Source: CAVQBC01 sp963848415
Lineage (GTDB): Bacteria > Actinomycetota > Thermoleophilia > Solirubrobacterales > Solirubrobacteraceae
NCBI GenBank assembly: GCA_963848415.1
Contig: CAWKDN010000001.1
Location: 992,001 to 1,056,000 of the forward strand
Reading direction: 5' to 3'
DNA: 64,000 bases
The translations under genes were made by a program, and so were the position numbers. The notes beneath the pieces are model-generated. The model had not been told where the DNA came from. It was given only the letters and a program-made list of their open reading frames with translations, and searched no databases. This document shows, piece after piece, positions 44,659-54,060 of this stretch (the first letter of the stretch is position 1; the number at the start of each line of letters is the position of its first letter).

Positions 44659-47058
44659 TCAGCGCGGCCACGGCGGCAGCGCCCACAGCGCCCGCAGCCG
44701 ACCCGGCAGGCCGAGGCCGGCCGCGAGCTCGCGCCGCAGCGCCCGGCGTTGCGCCGACGTCGGCGCCGCGGGCGGCGCAGGGCCGTAGCGGCCCGCCCGC
44801 AACGTGCGCAGGTAGGCCGCCGCCTCCGGGGAGCCGCCCAGTCGCTGCTCGAGCTGGCGCAGGGTCGTGCCTGCCGGGGCCGGGCGCCCCGAGCGCCGCA
44901 GCGCGCCCTCGAGCTCGGCGACCGCGCGATCCAGCGGCGATCCGCCGCGCTGCGGCAGGCGCCGCCGCCGGCGCCGCGCCAGTGTGAGCGCCGCCACGAT
45001 CAGCGCCGCGAGCGCCACTGCGCCACCCGCCAGGAGCGCCCAGACCGGGGTCCCGCCGCCGTCCGCCGCCCCGGCGGCGTCGCCCGGCCCCGCGCGGCCG
45101 GACGGATCGCGCGCCAGATCACCGCGCAGCCCGGATCCGCCCCGGCCCCCGGCCGCGCCGCCACCGCCGGCGGCGTCGTCCGGCGCCGCATCGGGCACCG
45201 CCGGGGCCGGCGCCGGCTCGAGTGCGGCGATGAGCGACCGCGCCGGGGTCGCGGCGGGCGTCGGGTCGAGCGTCACCCAGCCGAACTGGTCGAACCACGC
45301 CTCCACCCAGGAGTGCGCGTCGGTGTCGCGCACGATCCAGGCGCCCTTGCGCTTCGAGTAGCCGCCGGGGCTGAAGCCCGTGGCGACGCGGGCGGGCACG
45401 CCGCCCATCCGCAGCAGCAGGGCCATCGCGCCAGAGAAGTGCTGGCAGTAGCCGGCCCGGCCCTCGAACAGGAAGTGCTCGAGCGGCGCCTGGCCCGCGG
45501 GCACCTCCGGCGGGCGCTCGGAGTACCCGAAGCCGCGCTGCAGATGACGGGTCACCGCCTGGACGTAGGCGAACGGCGTCCGCGCCGGCGCGCGCAGGCG
45601 GCGCGCCAAGCGCCAGGTGCGCTCGTACGCGGAGGCGCGCAGCGCCGCCGGCCCGCTGCCGGATACGCCCAGCCCCGGGTAGCCGGCGACCGGCGCGGCC
45701 GGCCCGCCGAACGGCGAGAAGCGCAGCTGGGCGGACGTCGGCACGGTGCCCTCGGGAGCGACCGGGATCCCGTCGGACGGGCGATCGCGGCGCTCGGGGG
45801 CAAACGGCAGCTCGGTCACCAGGTCGTCCCACTGCTTGCGCCGCGCGCCGCTCGTCGCGCCGGCCAGCTGCGTCCCGGTCGGCCGCGGCTCGTGGACCTC
45901 GACCGTGTAGGAGTCCCCGCGCCGCAGCTCGGTCTCGGCCCGGTAGCGGCCCGGCACGCTGAGCTCGCGCAGCGGCCGCGTCGAGCGCCGCACGCCCAGC
46001 ACCGTGCCCGCGGCGGGCACGGCGCTCGTCCGCAGCCGGCGGATCGAGACGGTCAGCTCGCCCGTCCACGCCGGCCGGTTGCGCCAGTCCTCGAGCACGT
46101 CGGCCTGCGGCGGCTCGCCGCCCGGCGGCGGGGCGTCGCCGCGGTCGCGCCAGCCGCGGCCGTCGAACTCCTCGAGGCTCGCGACCTTCCAGTAGCGCGG
46201 GCGCTCGGAGCGCACCCGCAGCACCTCCGAGCCGTTGCGCGGCCAGCTGATCGGCCCGTAGGCGCCGTGGTTGAAGTCGAGGCCGATCGGCGCCTGCGGC
46301 CCGAGCCCCTCCGCGAAGGCGCGGTAGTCGAACCACGGCTCGTCGCGGTCGGCGGCGGTCGCCAGCGGCAGCGAGCCCGCGACCGCGAGCGCGAGCAGCG
46401 CGGCGACGCCGACCCCCGGCCGCAGCGGCAACCGCTCGAGCCAGAGGAAGCCGACGGTCAGCGCGGTCAGCGCCACGCCGAGCGCCAGCGGACGGGTGCC
46501 GCCGATCGAGACCACCGGCGTGGCCACGAGCGCGAGCAGCACGGCGAGCGCCAGGTACGGGTAGCCGCGGCCCCGCGGCACCGGCCAGAAGGCCAGCAGC
46601 GCGGCGGTCGTGCACAACAGCGCGCCGCCGGCGCCGATGACGAGCGCCGGCCAGGGATCGGCGCCCTCGTACGGGAGCCGGACACCGCCCAGGATCTCCA
46701 CCCCGCCGGCCACGCCCTGGGCCAGCTCGGGCCAGCGGCCCGGGCGCAACAGCAGCTCGAGCGGGATCCCGGACGCGAGCACTGCCGCCGCCCACGCCGC
46801 GGCGGCGACCCCCAGCACCGCCCACCCGCGTCCGCGTGCCGGCAGCCGCTCGGCGGCCAGCACGGCCAGCGCGGCGAGACAGGCGACCGCCACCCACAGC
46901 AGCGCGCGCGTCGCCGGCAGCCCCTCGACCATCCGCCGCCACTGCAGCGCGCCGAGCGCGACCAGCGCCGCGAAGCCGGCCAGCCGCGCCCACGCGGCCG
47001 GCAGCAACGGGCGAGCCGGCCCGCGGCCCGCCGGCGAGCTGACGACGGCGGCGCTCAC
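44659..47058 (-). CDS. Transglutaminase-like membrane protein, TgpA/DUF3488 type
   Basis: 799 aa. N-terminal half has about six membrane helices; then a periplasmic/external transglutaminase core: GRAGYCQHFSGAMALLLRMG (Cys), GVPARVATGFSPGG, VRDTDAHSWVEAWF (His) and GWVTLDPTP (Asp), the full catalytic triad. After a Gly/Ala-rich linker comes another helix (PVWALLAGGAVALAALIVAA) and a cytoplasmic DUF4129-like tail with an LRQLEQRL segment. Such genes usually sit next to moxR and DUF58 genes; here they are missing. Function is likely peptide crosslinking or cleavage at the cell surface, inferred. Confidence 0.9.
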   Translation of the reverse strand: MSAAVVSSPAGRGPARPLLPAAWARLAGFAALVALGALQWRRMVEGLPATRALLWVAVACLAALAVLAAERLPARGRGWAVLGVAAAAWAAAVLASGIPLELLLRPGRWPELAQGVAGGVEILGGVRLPYEGADPWPALVIGAGGALLCTTAALLAFWPVPRGRGYPYLALAVLLALVATPVVSIGGTRPLALGVALTALTVGFLWLERLPLRPGVGVAALLALAVAGSLPLATAADRDEPWFDYRAFAEGLGPQAPIGLDFNHGAYGPISWPRNGSEVLRVRSERPRYWKVASLEEFDGRGWRDRGDAPPPGGEPPQADVLEDWRNRPAWTGELTVSIRRLRTSAVPAAGTVLGVRRSTRPLRELSVPGRYRAETELRRGDSYTVEVHEPRPTGTQLAGATSGARRKQWDDLVTELPFAPERRDRPSDGIPVAPEGTVPTSAQLRFSPFGGPAAPVAGYPGLGVSGSGPAALRASAYERTWRLARRLRAPARTPFAYVQAVTRHLQRGFGYSERPPEVPAGQAPLEHFLFEGRAGYCQHFSGAMALLLRMGGVPARVATGFSPGGYSKRKGAWIVRDTDAHSWVEAWFDQFGWVTLDPTPAATPARSLIAALEPAPAPAVPDAAPDDAAGGGGAAGGRGGSGLRGDLARDPSGRAGPGDAAGAADGGGTPVWALLAGGAVALAALIVAALTLARRRRRRLPQRGGSPLDRAVAELEGALRRSGRPAPAGTTLRQLEQRLGGSPEAAAYLRTLRAGRYGPAPPAAPTSAQRRALRRELAAGLGLPGRLRALWALPPWPR

Positions 47059-47088
47059 CTCACCCCCGGCCTCCCCGGCCCGACGAGG

Positions 47089-48666
47089 CTAATCGCCGTC
47101 GGCGGCCTCGAGCTCGCTCTGGCGCAGCTCGATGCGCCGGATCTTGCCGGTCAGGGTCTTCGGCAGGTCGTCGACGAACTCGACCTTGCGCGGATAGGCG
47201 TAGGCCGACAGCCGGTCGCGCACGAACGCCTTGATCTCCGCCGCCAGCTCGTCGGAGCCCTCGTGCCCCTCGGCGAGCACCAGGAAGGCCTTCACGACGT
47301 TGCCGCGCCGCTCGTCGGGCGAGGCGACCGCCGCCGCCTCGCGGACCGCGGGATGCTCGAGACAGGCCGACTCGACCTCGAACGGCCCGATCCGGTAGCC
47401 GGCGGCGATGATCACGTCGTCGGCGCGGCCCTCGTACCAGACGTAGCCGTCCTCGTCCTGGCTCGCGGCGTCCTTGGTGTGGAACCACTCGCCGCCGAAG
47501 GTTTCCTCAGACGCCTCCTCGTTGCGCCAGTAGCCGAGCGGATAGTGCGGGTTCGAGCGCGCGCGCAGGCAGATCTCGCCGCGCTCGCCCTGCTCGACGG
47601 GCTTCTCGTCCTCGTCGAGGATGGCGATGTCCCAGCCGGGCATCGGCTTTCCCATCGAGCCCTCGCGGACCTCCATGAACGGGTAGTTGGCCACCAGCGG
47701 ATAGGACTCCGTCAGCCCGTAGAAGTCGAGCACGGTCAGGCCGTACTGCTCACGGAACCAGCGGATCGCCTCCGGGTTGAGCGGCTCGCCCGCCGAGCAG
47801 ACGATCCGGAACTTCTGCGGGTAGCGCGTGCCGGCGTCGCCGATCGACATCATCGAGCGCATCGCCGTCGGCGTGGTGAACACGTTGGCGGCCTCGTGGC
47901 GGGAGAGGAAGTCCAGCTGCTTGTGCGGGTCGAAGCCGCCCTCGCGCTGGTAGACGAGCTGGACGGCGCCGTAGCGCCACGGCCCGAGCAGCGGCGCGAC
48001 GCCCGCCGCCCACGCCCACTCCCCCATCCCGTGGAAGCGCTCGCCCTCGCGGACGTCGTGGCAGTAGACGAACTCCTCGTGGCCGAGCAGGTAGCGGTGG
48101 GCGTGCAGGATGCCCTTGGCCAGCCCGGTCGTGCCGGAGGAGTAGTACAGCTGCGCCGGGTCCTCGGCGGACGTGTCCACCCGCTCGACGTCCGTGCTGC
48201 CCGAGGCGACCAGGTCGCGGTCGAGGACCACGACGTGCTCGACGAGCGCGGGGTCGACGCGGTCGCGGTTGGCCTCGTCGGTGACCAGCACCTTCGGCTC
48301 GGAGTCGCTCACCCGGTGGCGGATGCCGTCGTCGCCGTAGAGCACCGACATCGAGAGCAGGATCGCGCCGCGCTTCCACGTCCCGAAGAACGCCGCGGCG
48401 GTCTCCGGCGTGGCCGGGAGCAACATCGCCACGCGGTCGCCCTGCTCGACCCCGTGCTCGCGCAGCACGCCCGCGAAGCGGTCGGACATGTCCTGCAGCT
48501 CGCCCCAGTCCACTTCGCGCTGCTTGCCGCGGAAGTCCTCGTGGATCATCGCGGGCCGCTCGCGCGGGTGCTTGTCGCACACGTCGGCCGCGATGTTGTA
48601 GCGCTCGGGGACCTCCCAGCGATGGGACTCGACGGCCTCCTCGTAGGACCCGACGGAGGAGGCCAC
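47089..48666 (-). CDS. AMP-dependent acyl-CoA synthetase
   Basis: 525 aa from GTG 48666. Adenylate-forming enzyme that makes acyl-CoA from an acid, ATP and CoA. Motifs: YYSSGTTGLAKGILHAH (P-loop), FYGLTESYPLVANYP, YEGRADDVIIAAGYRIGPFE, and the catalytic lysine in LPKTLTGKIRRIELR. It resembles the acetyl/medium-chain synthetases more than the long-chain type. 2 bp downstream of phaB, so it may feed hydroxyalkanoate or short-chain acyl-CoA into PHA metabolism. An upstream extension to 48735 would overlap phaB and is rejected. Confidence 0.92.
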   Translation of the reverse strand: MASSVGSYEEAVESHRWEVPERYNIAADVCDKHPRERPAMIHEDFRGKQREVDWGELQDMSDRFAGVLREHGVEQGDRVAMLLPATPETAAAFFGTWKRGAILLSMSVLYGDDGIRHRVSDSEPKVLVTDEANRDRVDPALVEHVVVLDRDLVASGSTDVERVDTSAEDPAQLYYSSGTTGLAKGILHAHRYLLGHEEFVYCHDVREGERFHGMGEWAWAAGVAPLLGPWRYGAVQLVYQREGGFDPHKQLDFLSRHEAANVFTTPTAMRSMMSIGDAGTRYPQKFRIVCSAGEPLNPEAIRWFREQYGLTVLDFYGLTESYPLVANYPFMEVREGSMGKPMPGWDIAILDEDEKPVEQGERGEICLRARSNPHYPLGYWRNEEASEETFGGEWFHTKDAASQDEDGYVWYEGRADDVIIAAGYRIGPFEVESACLEHPAVREAAAVASPDERRGNVVKAFLVLAEGHEGSDELAAEIKAFVRDRLSAYAYPRKVEFVDDLPKTLTGKIRRIELRQSELEAADGD

Positions 48667-48668
48667 GC

Positions 48669-49493
48669 CTACATGTCCTGGCCGCCGTTGACCGCCCAGA
48701 CCTGTCCGGTGATGTAGGAGGAGGCGTCGGCGCACAGGAAGTGCACGACGCGGGCGATCTCGTCCGGCTGGCCGAGCCGGTTCAGCGGCACCTGCGCGCG
48801 GATGCGGTCGAGCGCCTTCTCGGGCACCCCCTCGAGCATGTCGGTCTCGATGAAGCCGGGCGCGACGGTGTTGACCGTGACGTTGAGGCCGTCGTCGGCC
48901 AGCTTCTCGCGCTTCTTGAGCTCGAACGCCGCCTCGCGGGCGAGCGTCATGGTCAGCCCGAACAGGCCCGACTTCGACGCCGCGTAGTTGGCTTGGCCGA
49001 TGTTGCCGGTCTGGCCGATGATCGAGGAGATGTTCACGATCCGCCCGCTGCCGCGCTCGAGCATGTGCTCCAGCGCCGCCTTGGACATGAAGAACGTGCC
49101 GGAGAGATTGACGTCGAGGACCTTCTCCCAGTCGTCGTCGCCCATCTTCAGCACGGTCTTGTCGCTGGTGATGCCGGCGTTGTTGACGAGGATGTCCAGC
49201 CGGCCGTGCTGGTCGATCACCTCGGCGATCGTGCGCCGGCAGTCATCGGGGGAGCCGACGTTGCCCTGGTGGATCGAGCCGGTCGCGCCGCCGTCGGTGA
49301 GCTCTGAGAGGAACTTCTCGGCGTTCTCCTGGTTTGAGCTGTAGCCGGCCGCGACGACGGCGCCCTGCGCGGCGAGGCTGCGCGAGATCGCCGCGCCGAT
49401 GCCGCGCGTGCCGCCGGTGACGAAGGCGACCCGGTCGGCGAGCTTGTCTCCCTGCGGCCCGCTCGTCTGCTTCTCGGTGGCGGTGCTGCTCAT
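48669..49493 (-). CDS. phaB: Acetoacetyl-CoA reductase-like SDR
   Basis: 274 aa. NADPH-dependent reduction of acetoacetyl-CoA to (R)-3-hydroxybutyryl-CoA is the inferred role. TGGTRGIGAAISRSL at ~26, ILVNNAGITSDKTVLKM, IVNISSIIGQTGNIGQANYA with Ser/Tyr/Lys (YAASK), PGFIETDMLEGVP and the C-terminal ITGQVWAVNGGQDM. This is close to FabG too; its place just after phaC and the PhaE-like gene favours PhaB. About 15 extra residues precede the Rossmann fold. Confidence 0.85.
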   Translation of the reverse strand: MSSTATEKQTSGPQGDKLADRVAFVTGGTRGIGAAISRSLAAQGAVVAAGYSSNQENAEKFLSELTDGGATGSIHQGNVGSPDDCRRTIAEVIDQHGRLDILVNNAGITSDKTVLKMGDDDWEKVLDVNLSGTFFMSKAALEHMLERGSGRIVNISSIIGQTGNIGQANYAASKSGLFGLTMTLAREAAFELKKREKLADDGLNVTVNTVAPGFIETDMLEGVPEKALDRIRAQVPLNRLGQPDEIARVVHFLCADASSYITGQVWAVNGGQDM

Positions 49494-49521
49494 CTCCTGC
49501 CTCCCTCGTGGACTGCGGGGT

Positions 49522-50571
49522 TCACTCGCTCGAGCGGTCCTCGAGCCAGTCGACGATCTCCGGCCAGACGGCGGTGCGCGCCTTCGAGCCGGCCATCAGG
49601 CCGATGTGCCCACCCGGCCGGTCGATATGGGTGACGTCGGCGCTGGCGACCATGTCGAGGATCGGCAGCGTGCCGACGCGCGGGGCGATGTGGTCGGCGC
49701 CCGCGGTCACGACCAGCAGGTTGTGGTCGATGTTGTGCAGGTCGACCTGCTTGCCGCGCAGGCGGATGGTGCCGCGCACGAAGCGGTTCTCCTTGTAGAT
49801 CCACCGGATCCACTCGCGATACGCCCGCGACGGGAACGGCGGGTTGTCGGCGACCCACTTGGCCATCGCCTGGTAGGGCTCGCGCTTGGCCGTGCCCTCG
49901 CGCACCTGGTCCCACAGCCGGCGGTAGGTGGTCCAGTAGTTGGTCACCGGCTTCATCATCTTGTTGGCGAAGTCGATGCCCTGGCCGGGGATGGCGGGCA
50001 GCGCGTCGGCGATCTGGTCGACGTCGAAGCTCTCGCGACCGACCCAGCCGGCGTACAGCGAGCCGGTCGTGTCCACCGGCGTCGTGAGCAGCGCGAGGTT
50101 GCGCACCGGCCCCTCGGGCTCGATCGCCGCGTACATCGCGCACAGCGCGCCGCCGATGCACCAGCCGACGAGCGAGACCTCCTCCTGGCCGCTGGCGCGG
50201 AGCGTCTCGCGGATGCCCCACGGCAGCTCGTCGCAGACGTAGTTCTCCAGCCCCATGTCGGCGTCTTCCTCGCCCGGCTCGCCCCAGTCGAGCAGGAAGA
50301 CGTCGAAGCCCTCCTCGATCAGGTGCTCGACGAACGAGTTGCCCGGGCGCAGGTCGAAGATGTGCGGGCGGTTGATGAGCGCGAAGACGAGCAGGAGCGG
50401 GACCGCGTGGCGACGCCGGTTCGATCGATAGCGCCACAGGGTCGTCTTGCGGTGCGTCCAGACCAGGTCTCGCGGCGTCGCGCCGATCTTCGCGTCGGAC
50501 GTGGTGAGCAGGATGTTGGAGAACTCGAGCGCGTCGCCGGGCAGCCGCGCGAGCTCGCGCACCGGGTTCAT
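49522..50571 (-). CDS. phaC: Poly(3-hydroxyalkanoate) synthase, class III/IV-type PhaC
   Basis: Polymerises (R)-3-hydroxyacyl-CoA into PHA on granules. 349 aa, short like class III and IV subunits (class I ~590). Lipase-like box GWCIGG with nucleophile C138, catalytic Asp D293 (TAGADHIAPR) and His H322 (GGHIGLMAG). VFALINRPHIFDLRPGNS and FLLDWGEPG are typical. Start ATG 50571 overlaps the stop of the PhaE/PhaR-like gene by ATGA, matching the two-subunit arrangement. Confidence 0.93.
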   Translation of the reverse strand: MNPVRELARLPGDALEFSNILLTTSDAKIGATPRDLVWTHRKTTLWRYRSNRRRHAVPLLLVFALINRPHIFDLRPGNSFVEHLIEEGFDVFLLDWGEPGEEDADMGLENYVCDELPWGIRETLRASGQEEVSLVGWCIGGALCAMYAAIEPEGPVRNLALLTTPVDTTGSLYAGWVGRESFDVDQIADALPAIPGQGIDFANKMMKPVTNYWTTYRRLWDQVREGTAKREPYQAMAKWVADNPPFPSRAYREWIRWIYKENRFVRGTIRLRGKQVDLHNIDHNLLVVTAGADHIAPRVGTLPILDMVASADVTHIDRPGGHIGLMAGSKARTAVWPEIVDWLEDRSSE

Positions 50572-50969
50572 GAGTCCGACTTGGCGGAGCCCGAACCGCG
50601 GCCGCGGCGCGTGCCCGAGCTGCCGGCCGCGCGGCCGTTACCGGTCGCGCCCTCACGGGCGGCCGCGACCTCGTCCTGGAGGCGCTCGACCTCCTGCAGG
50701 ACCCGCTCGAGCTTGTCCTCGGTGCGGGCGAGCTGCTTCTGCAGACCGATGACGTCGCGCCGGCCCGCGATGCGCAGGTTGCCGACCACCAGGTCGGCCG
50801 CGTCGGTGCCGATCTTCGTCAGCGCGATCAGATTGCCGCTGACGCGGGCGAGCAGCTCGCCGAAGGAATCCTGGGCGACGAGCGACTCCATCGCCTTGGC
50901 GGTACGTGTCTCGGTGTCCTCGTAGAGCTGCCGCGCCTGCTCGGCTGGGGTGGGCTGTTGGTCGGCCAT
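50568..50969 (-). CDS. PhaE/PhaR-like PHA synthase partner (coiled coil)
   Basis: 133 aa. AEQARQLYEDTETRTAKAME, then a long amphipathic coiled coil IGLQKQLARTEDKLERVLQE and a basic Gly/Ser/Arg tail ending SGSAKSDS. Too short for PhaE of class III (~350 aa), closer to PhaR of class IV (~200 aa) or to a granule-associated phasin. Directly upstream of and coupled with phaC. Divergent from the XRE regulator. Confidence 0.7.
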   Translation of the reverse strand: MADQQPTPAEQARQLYEDTETRTAKAMESLVAQDSFGELLARVSGNLIALTKIGTDAADLVVGNLRIAGRRDVIGLQKQLARTEDKLERVLQEVERLQDEVAAAREGATGNGRAAGSSGTRRGRGSGSAKSDS

Positions 50970-51014
50970 GTCCGGACCAGGGTATTCCCTTGAGCCGACT
51001 ATCCTCAACCTCCG

Positions 51015-51416
51015 ATGCCGGACGAGGTTCCGACCAGCACGCTCGGGGAGATCATCCGCCGCCAGCGCGAGGTCAATCGTCTCTCGATGCGCCAGTTCGC
51101 CGAGATGGCCGGCATCTCGAACCCGTACCTCTCCCAGATCGAGCGCGGGCTGCGCGAGCCCTCCGAGAAGGTCGTCGACGCGATCGCCTCCTCGCTGCAG
51201 ATGACGACGACGGCGCTCTACGAGCAGGCCGGCTTCGCGGCCGAGGACGAGGCCGACCCCGAGACCGGGGTGCGCGCGGCGGTCGAGGCCGATACCGCGC
51301 TGACCGGCCGCCAGCGGCGCGCGCTGCTCGAGGTCTACGACGCGTTCCTGGCCGTCAACGGCGTCCCGCGCGCCCGCCGCCGGCGAGCGCGCGCGGATGA
51401 GGGCGACGCCTCCTAG
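51015..51416 (+). CDS. XRE-family transcriptional regulator
   Basis: 133 aa. Helix-turn-helix at residues ~9-62 (TLGEIIRRQREVNRLSMRQF, GISNPYLSQIERGLREPSEK). C-terminal region acidic then Arg-rich. Read away from the PhaE/PhaR-like gene with a 45-bp gap, so likely controls the PHA genes; TTALYEQAGF after the HTH is common in actinobacterial PHA-cluster XRE proteins by recollection. Its stop overlaps the collagen-like remnant stop on the other strand. Confidence 0.9.
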   Translation: MPDEVPTSTLGEIIRRQREVNRLSMRQFAEMAGISNPYLSQIERGLREPSEKVVDAIASSLQMTTTALYEQAGFAAEDEADPETGVRAAVEADTALTGRQRRALLEVYDAFLAVNGVPRARRRRARADEGDAS

Positions 51417-51905
51417 CTGGACGGCACGGCGGTGCCGGCGAACGTGCAACGCCCGGTGGCCGGGTCGGCGATCGCGACGATGTCGAGGGTGATGGTGGTG
51501 CTCGCGCTCACGTAGGTCACCGTGGCGTGGGCGCGGTTGAACTCGGGGGCGGTCGCCGTCGGGCCGCCCAGGCTCGTGTCCGCCCCAGCCGCCATCGGGA
51601 ACAGGATGTTGCCGGTGGGTGCCGGGCTGGCCGATATCGGTCCCGTTGTCGGTCGTGAAGTTCGCGTGGAAGTCGGCGTCGGCGGTCGATGTCCCGCTTA
51701 TCGGCAACGCGACGCCGGTGCCGGTCTGCACGCAGTCGACCCGCAGCGTCAGGCCGCCGAGGCTCAGGACGGTCGCCGGCGCGGGAGCGGCCGCCGCGGA
51801 GAAGTTGATGCGACGGGCGCCCGGTCCGGCCGGTCCGGCGGCACCGGTGGCGCCGCGCGCGCCGGCGGGGCCCTGCGGGCCGGTGGGGCCGCGCGCCCGC
51901 CCGGC
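51413..51905 (-). pseudogene. Remnant of a collagen-like repeat protein
   Basis: On the minus strand the frame from ~51900 reads GPTGPQGPAGARGATGAAGP, a Gly-X-Y collagen-like run, then RRINFSAAAAPAPATVLSLG and FHANFTTDNGT. Around 51630-51645 the frame shifts by one base; the other frame continues SPAPTGNILFPMAAGADTSL ... DPATGRCTFAGTAVPSS and stops at 51413. No start codon with a signal peptide is present upstream, because the frame runs straight into the end of the preceding PhaC-like gene. So both ends argue for a 5'-truncated, frameshifted fragment of a secreted protein. Confidence 0.6.
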
Positions 51906-53167
51906 TACGGCGCGGGGATGGCGGGGCGCCTGCGTCGCGTGCGCGCGCGGGCGCGGCGCTCGGCGGCGCCGCGGTCGGCGCCGCGTCGGGAGTGCTCGTA
52001 GACGCCGGCCAGCAGCGGCGGCCAGTGCTCCTTGAGCGCCTCAGAGCCCATGAACAGCCCCAGGTGCCCGCCCGACGCGGTCCGCTTCGTCACGTCGCGC
52101 TTCGGGGTCGAGGCGTGATCGGCCAGCGCGAAGACCTGCGCCGGCGGGGTGATGTGATCGCGCTCGCCGCCGAGCAGGAAGAGCGGGCAACGGATGCGGG
52201 CGAGGTCGACCAGCTCGCCGCCGATCTCCAGCTCGCCGCTGATGAGCCGGTTGCCGGAGAAGAGGTGCTCGACGATCCACAGGTAGAACGCGCCGGGGAT
52301 GTCCTGGACGTGCTTGAACCACGTCTCGAACGCCCGGTGGCGCTCGAGGTGGGAGACGTCGTGCAAGCGCGAGAGCAGCTGGGCGTGCTTGAGGACCTCG
52401 TTCTCGGGCTTGATCAGGATGAAGCCGTTGAGCATGTGCTCGCCCTTGAGCACGCCGCCGCCCTGGGCGACCACCCAGCGGTAGAACGCCAGGTCGTCGC
52501 TGCGCCCGCCGAGCGCCTCGACCCAGTCGTGGATCACCGCGTCGCCGGCCTGGAAGTCGATCGGCGCGCCCGCGATCGTCAGCGTGTGCACGTCCTCGGG
52601 ATGCAGCGCCGCGTAGATCGCCGCCAGCCAGCCGCCCTGGCAGTCGCCGATCAGGTTCACCGGCTCGCCGATCTGCTCCACGCAGGCGGCGATGAACGCC
52701 AGGTAGTCGTCCACCGTGGCGTCGCGGGTCTCGCTCGTGGCGCCGATCCAGTCCGCCGAGTACGCCCGCTGCAACCCGGCCGCCAGGATCACCTGCATCT
52801 GGCTCTGCGCCGGCGAGTAGTCGACGATGCAGGAGTCGTGCCCCGCCTGCGGCGGCAACACCAGCGCCGGCACGACCTCCTGCGAGGCGCCGACGGGCGA
52901 GAAGTCGCGCAGGCGCGCGATCGGGGTCTCGAGCACCACCGTGTGCGGCGTATGCCACTCCGGCTCCTCACGCCGCGTGGCCAACCGCCAATAGCGCGCC
53001 GTGTCGGCCGCGACGTCCCACGGCGTCGCCCCCCGCCGAACGGCCTCCGCCCAGTAGTCCGACCACCCGCCCGCCGTCGCGCGCCACATCTCCGCGCCCG
53101 ACTCCGCCATCCGGCCATAGAGCTTCGGCCCCGAGCTACGGGGACCCACCACTGGGGGACAGAGCAT
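51905..53167 (-). CDS. PhaC-like alpha/beta hydrolase (DUF3141-type)
   Basis: 420 aa. Nucleophile elbow GDCQGG (C176 from this start), which has Cys in place of Ser as in PHA synthases; acid LLGGERDHITPP and His ASGGHLGLFMG. Also APIDFQAGDAVI, and WRATAGGWSDYWAEAVRR near the start. Resembles DUF3141 and class I-like PhaC relatives; it could be a second PHA synthase or a related acyltransferase. Start may instead be ATG 53110 (MAESGAEMW). The C-terminal ~25 residues are Arg-rich. Confidence 0.8.
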   Translation of the reverse strand: MLCPPVVGPRSSGPKLYGRMAESGAEMWRATAGGWSDYWAEAVRRGATPWDVAADTARYWRLATRREEPEWHTPHTVVLETPIARLRDFSPVGASQEVVPALVLPPQAGHDSCIVDYSPAQSQMQVILAAGLQRAYSADWIGATSETRDATVDDYLAFIAACVEQIGEPVNLIGDCQGGWLAAIYAALHPEDVHTLTIAGAPIDFQAGDAVIHDWVEALGGRSDDLAFYRWVVAQGGGVLKGEHMLNGFILIKPENEVLKHAQLLSRLHDVSHLERHRAFETWFKHVQDIPGAFYLWIVEHLFSGNRLISGELEIGGELVDLARIRCPLFLLGGERDHITPPAQVFALADHASTPKRDVTKRTASGGHLGLFMGSEALKEHWPPLLAGVYEHSRRGADRGAAERRARARTRRRRPAIPAP

Positions 53168-53285
53168 CGAGACAGACCCTCCTGTTGACTTCTTCCGAGC
53201 GGGACGCGCGGCGCGGCCCCTTACCCGAGCAACATGATGTCAATACGCGGCCGGCGGCGTGCTGGCCCATCGAGGAGTCCAGGAC

Positions 53286-54035
53286 ATGAGCGATCTCAAC
53301 GGCAAGGCAGTCATCGTCACCGGAGCGGCCAGCGGCATCGGCCGCGCGGTCGCCGAGCGGCTGATAGCGGACGGCGCGCGGGTGCTCGCCGTCGACCTCG
53401 AGCCCGCCGACGACGGGCCGGGCGACCACCACGCGGCCGACCTGACCACGCGGGAGGGCAACAAGGGGGCCGTGGACGCGGCACTGGAGCGCTACGGGCG
53501 GCTGGACGGGATCGTCGCCAACGCCGGCTTCCAGCACGTCTCGCCGGTGGTGGACTTCCCGGAGGACCGTTGGGACGCGCTGCTGGCGATCCTGCTCACG
53601 AGCCCGTTCCTGCTGGCCAAGTACGGCTGGGAGGGCCTGAAGGCCTCGGGCGACGGGCGCTTCGTCGTCATCGCCTCCGCCCACGCGCTGGCCGCGTCGC
53701 CGTTCAAGGCCGGCTACGTGTCGGCCAAGCACGGCGTCTACGGGCTGGTCAAGACGCTGGCGCTGGAGGGCGCCGACGACGGGATCCTGTCCACGGCCGT
53801 CTGCCCGGCCTTCGTGCGCACCCCGCTGGTCGAGAAGCAGATCGGCTCGCAGGCCGAGGCCCACAACCTGCCCGAGGATCGCGTGCTCACCGAGGTGATC
53901 CTGGCGCCGCACGCCGTCAAGCGGCTGATCGAGCCCTCCGAGGTCGGCGGCGTCGTGAGCTTCCTCATGGGGCCCGATGGCAGGGCCTTCACCGGGACCG
54001 CGGTGACGATGGACCTGGGGTGGACGGCGCGCTGA
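53286..54035 (+). CDS. 3-hydroxybutyrate dehydrogenase-like SDR
   Basis: 249 aa from ATG 53286 (MSDLNGKAVIVTGAASGIGR). Interconverts (R)-3-hydroxybutyrate and acetoacetate if the family match holds. YVSAKHGVYGLVKTLALEG has the Tyr-x3-Lys pair; the late region STAVCPAFVRTPLVEKQIGS and end GTAVTMDLGWTAR are the usual BdhA signature. An upstream in-frame ATG (53259) is less likely. In the PHA neighbourhood it would serve polymer breakdown. Divergent from the PhaC-like hydrolase gene with ~118 bp in between. Confidence 0.85.
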   Translation: MSDLNGKAVIVTGAASGIGRAVAERLIADGARVLAVDLEPADDGPGDHHAADLTTREGNKGAVDAALERYGRLDGIVANAGFQHVSPVVDFPEDRWDALLAILLTSPFLLAKYGWEGLKASGDGRFVVIASAHALAASPFKAGYVSAKHGVYGLVKTLALEGADDGILSTAVCPAFVRTPLVEKQIGSQAEAHNLPEDRVLTEVILAPHAVKRLIEPSEVGGVVSFLMGPDGRAFTGTAVTMDLGWTAR

Positions 54036-54060
54036 ACCACTGGGCGGTGAGCCGCCGGCG

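Noticed and set aside
44749..48717. 1322-codon open frame opposite TgpA and acyl-CoA synthetase genes
   Set aside because: Same GC-bias shadow; no motif, no domain.
51522..52035. Plus-strand Pro/Ala/Gly-rich frames that look collagen-like
   Set aside because: They are the complement of the Gly-X-Y region of the minus-strand remnant.
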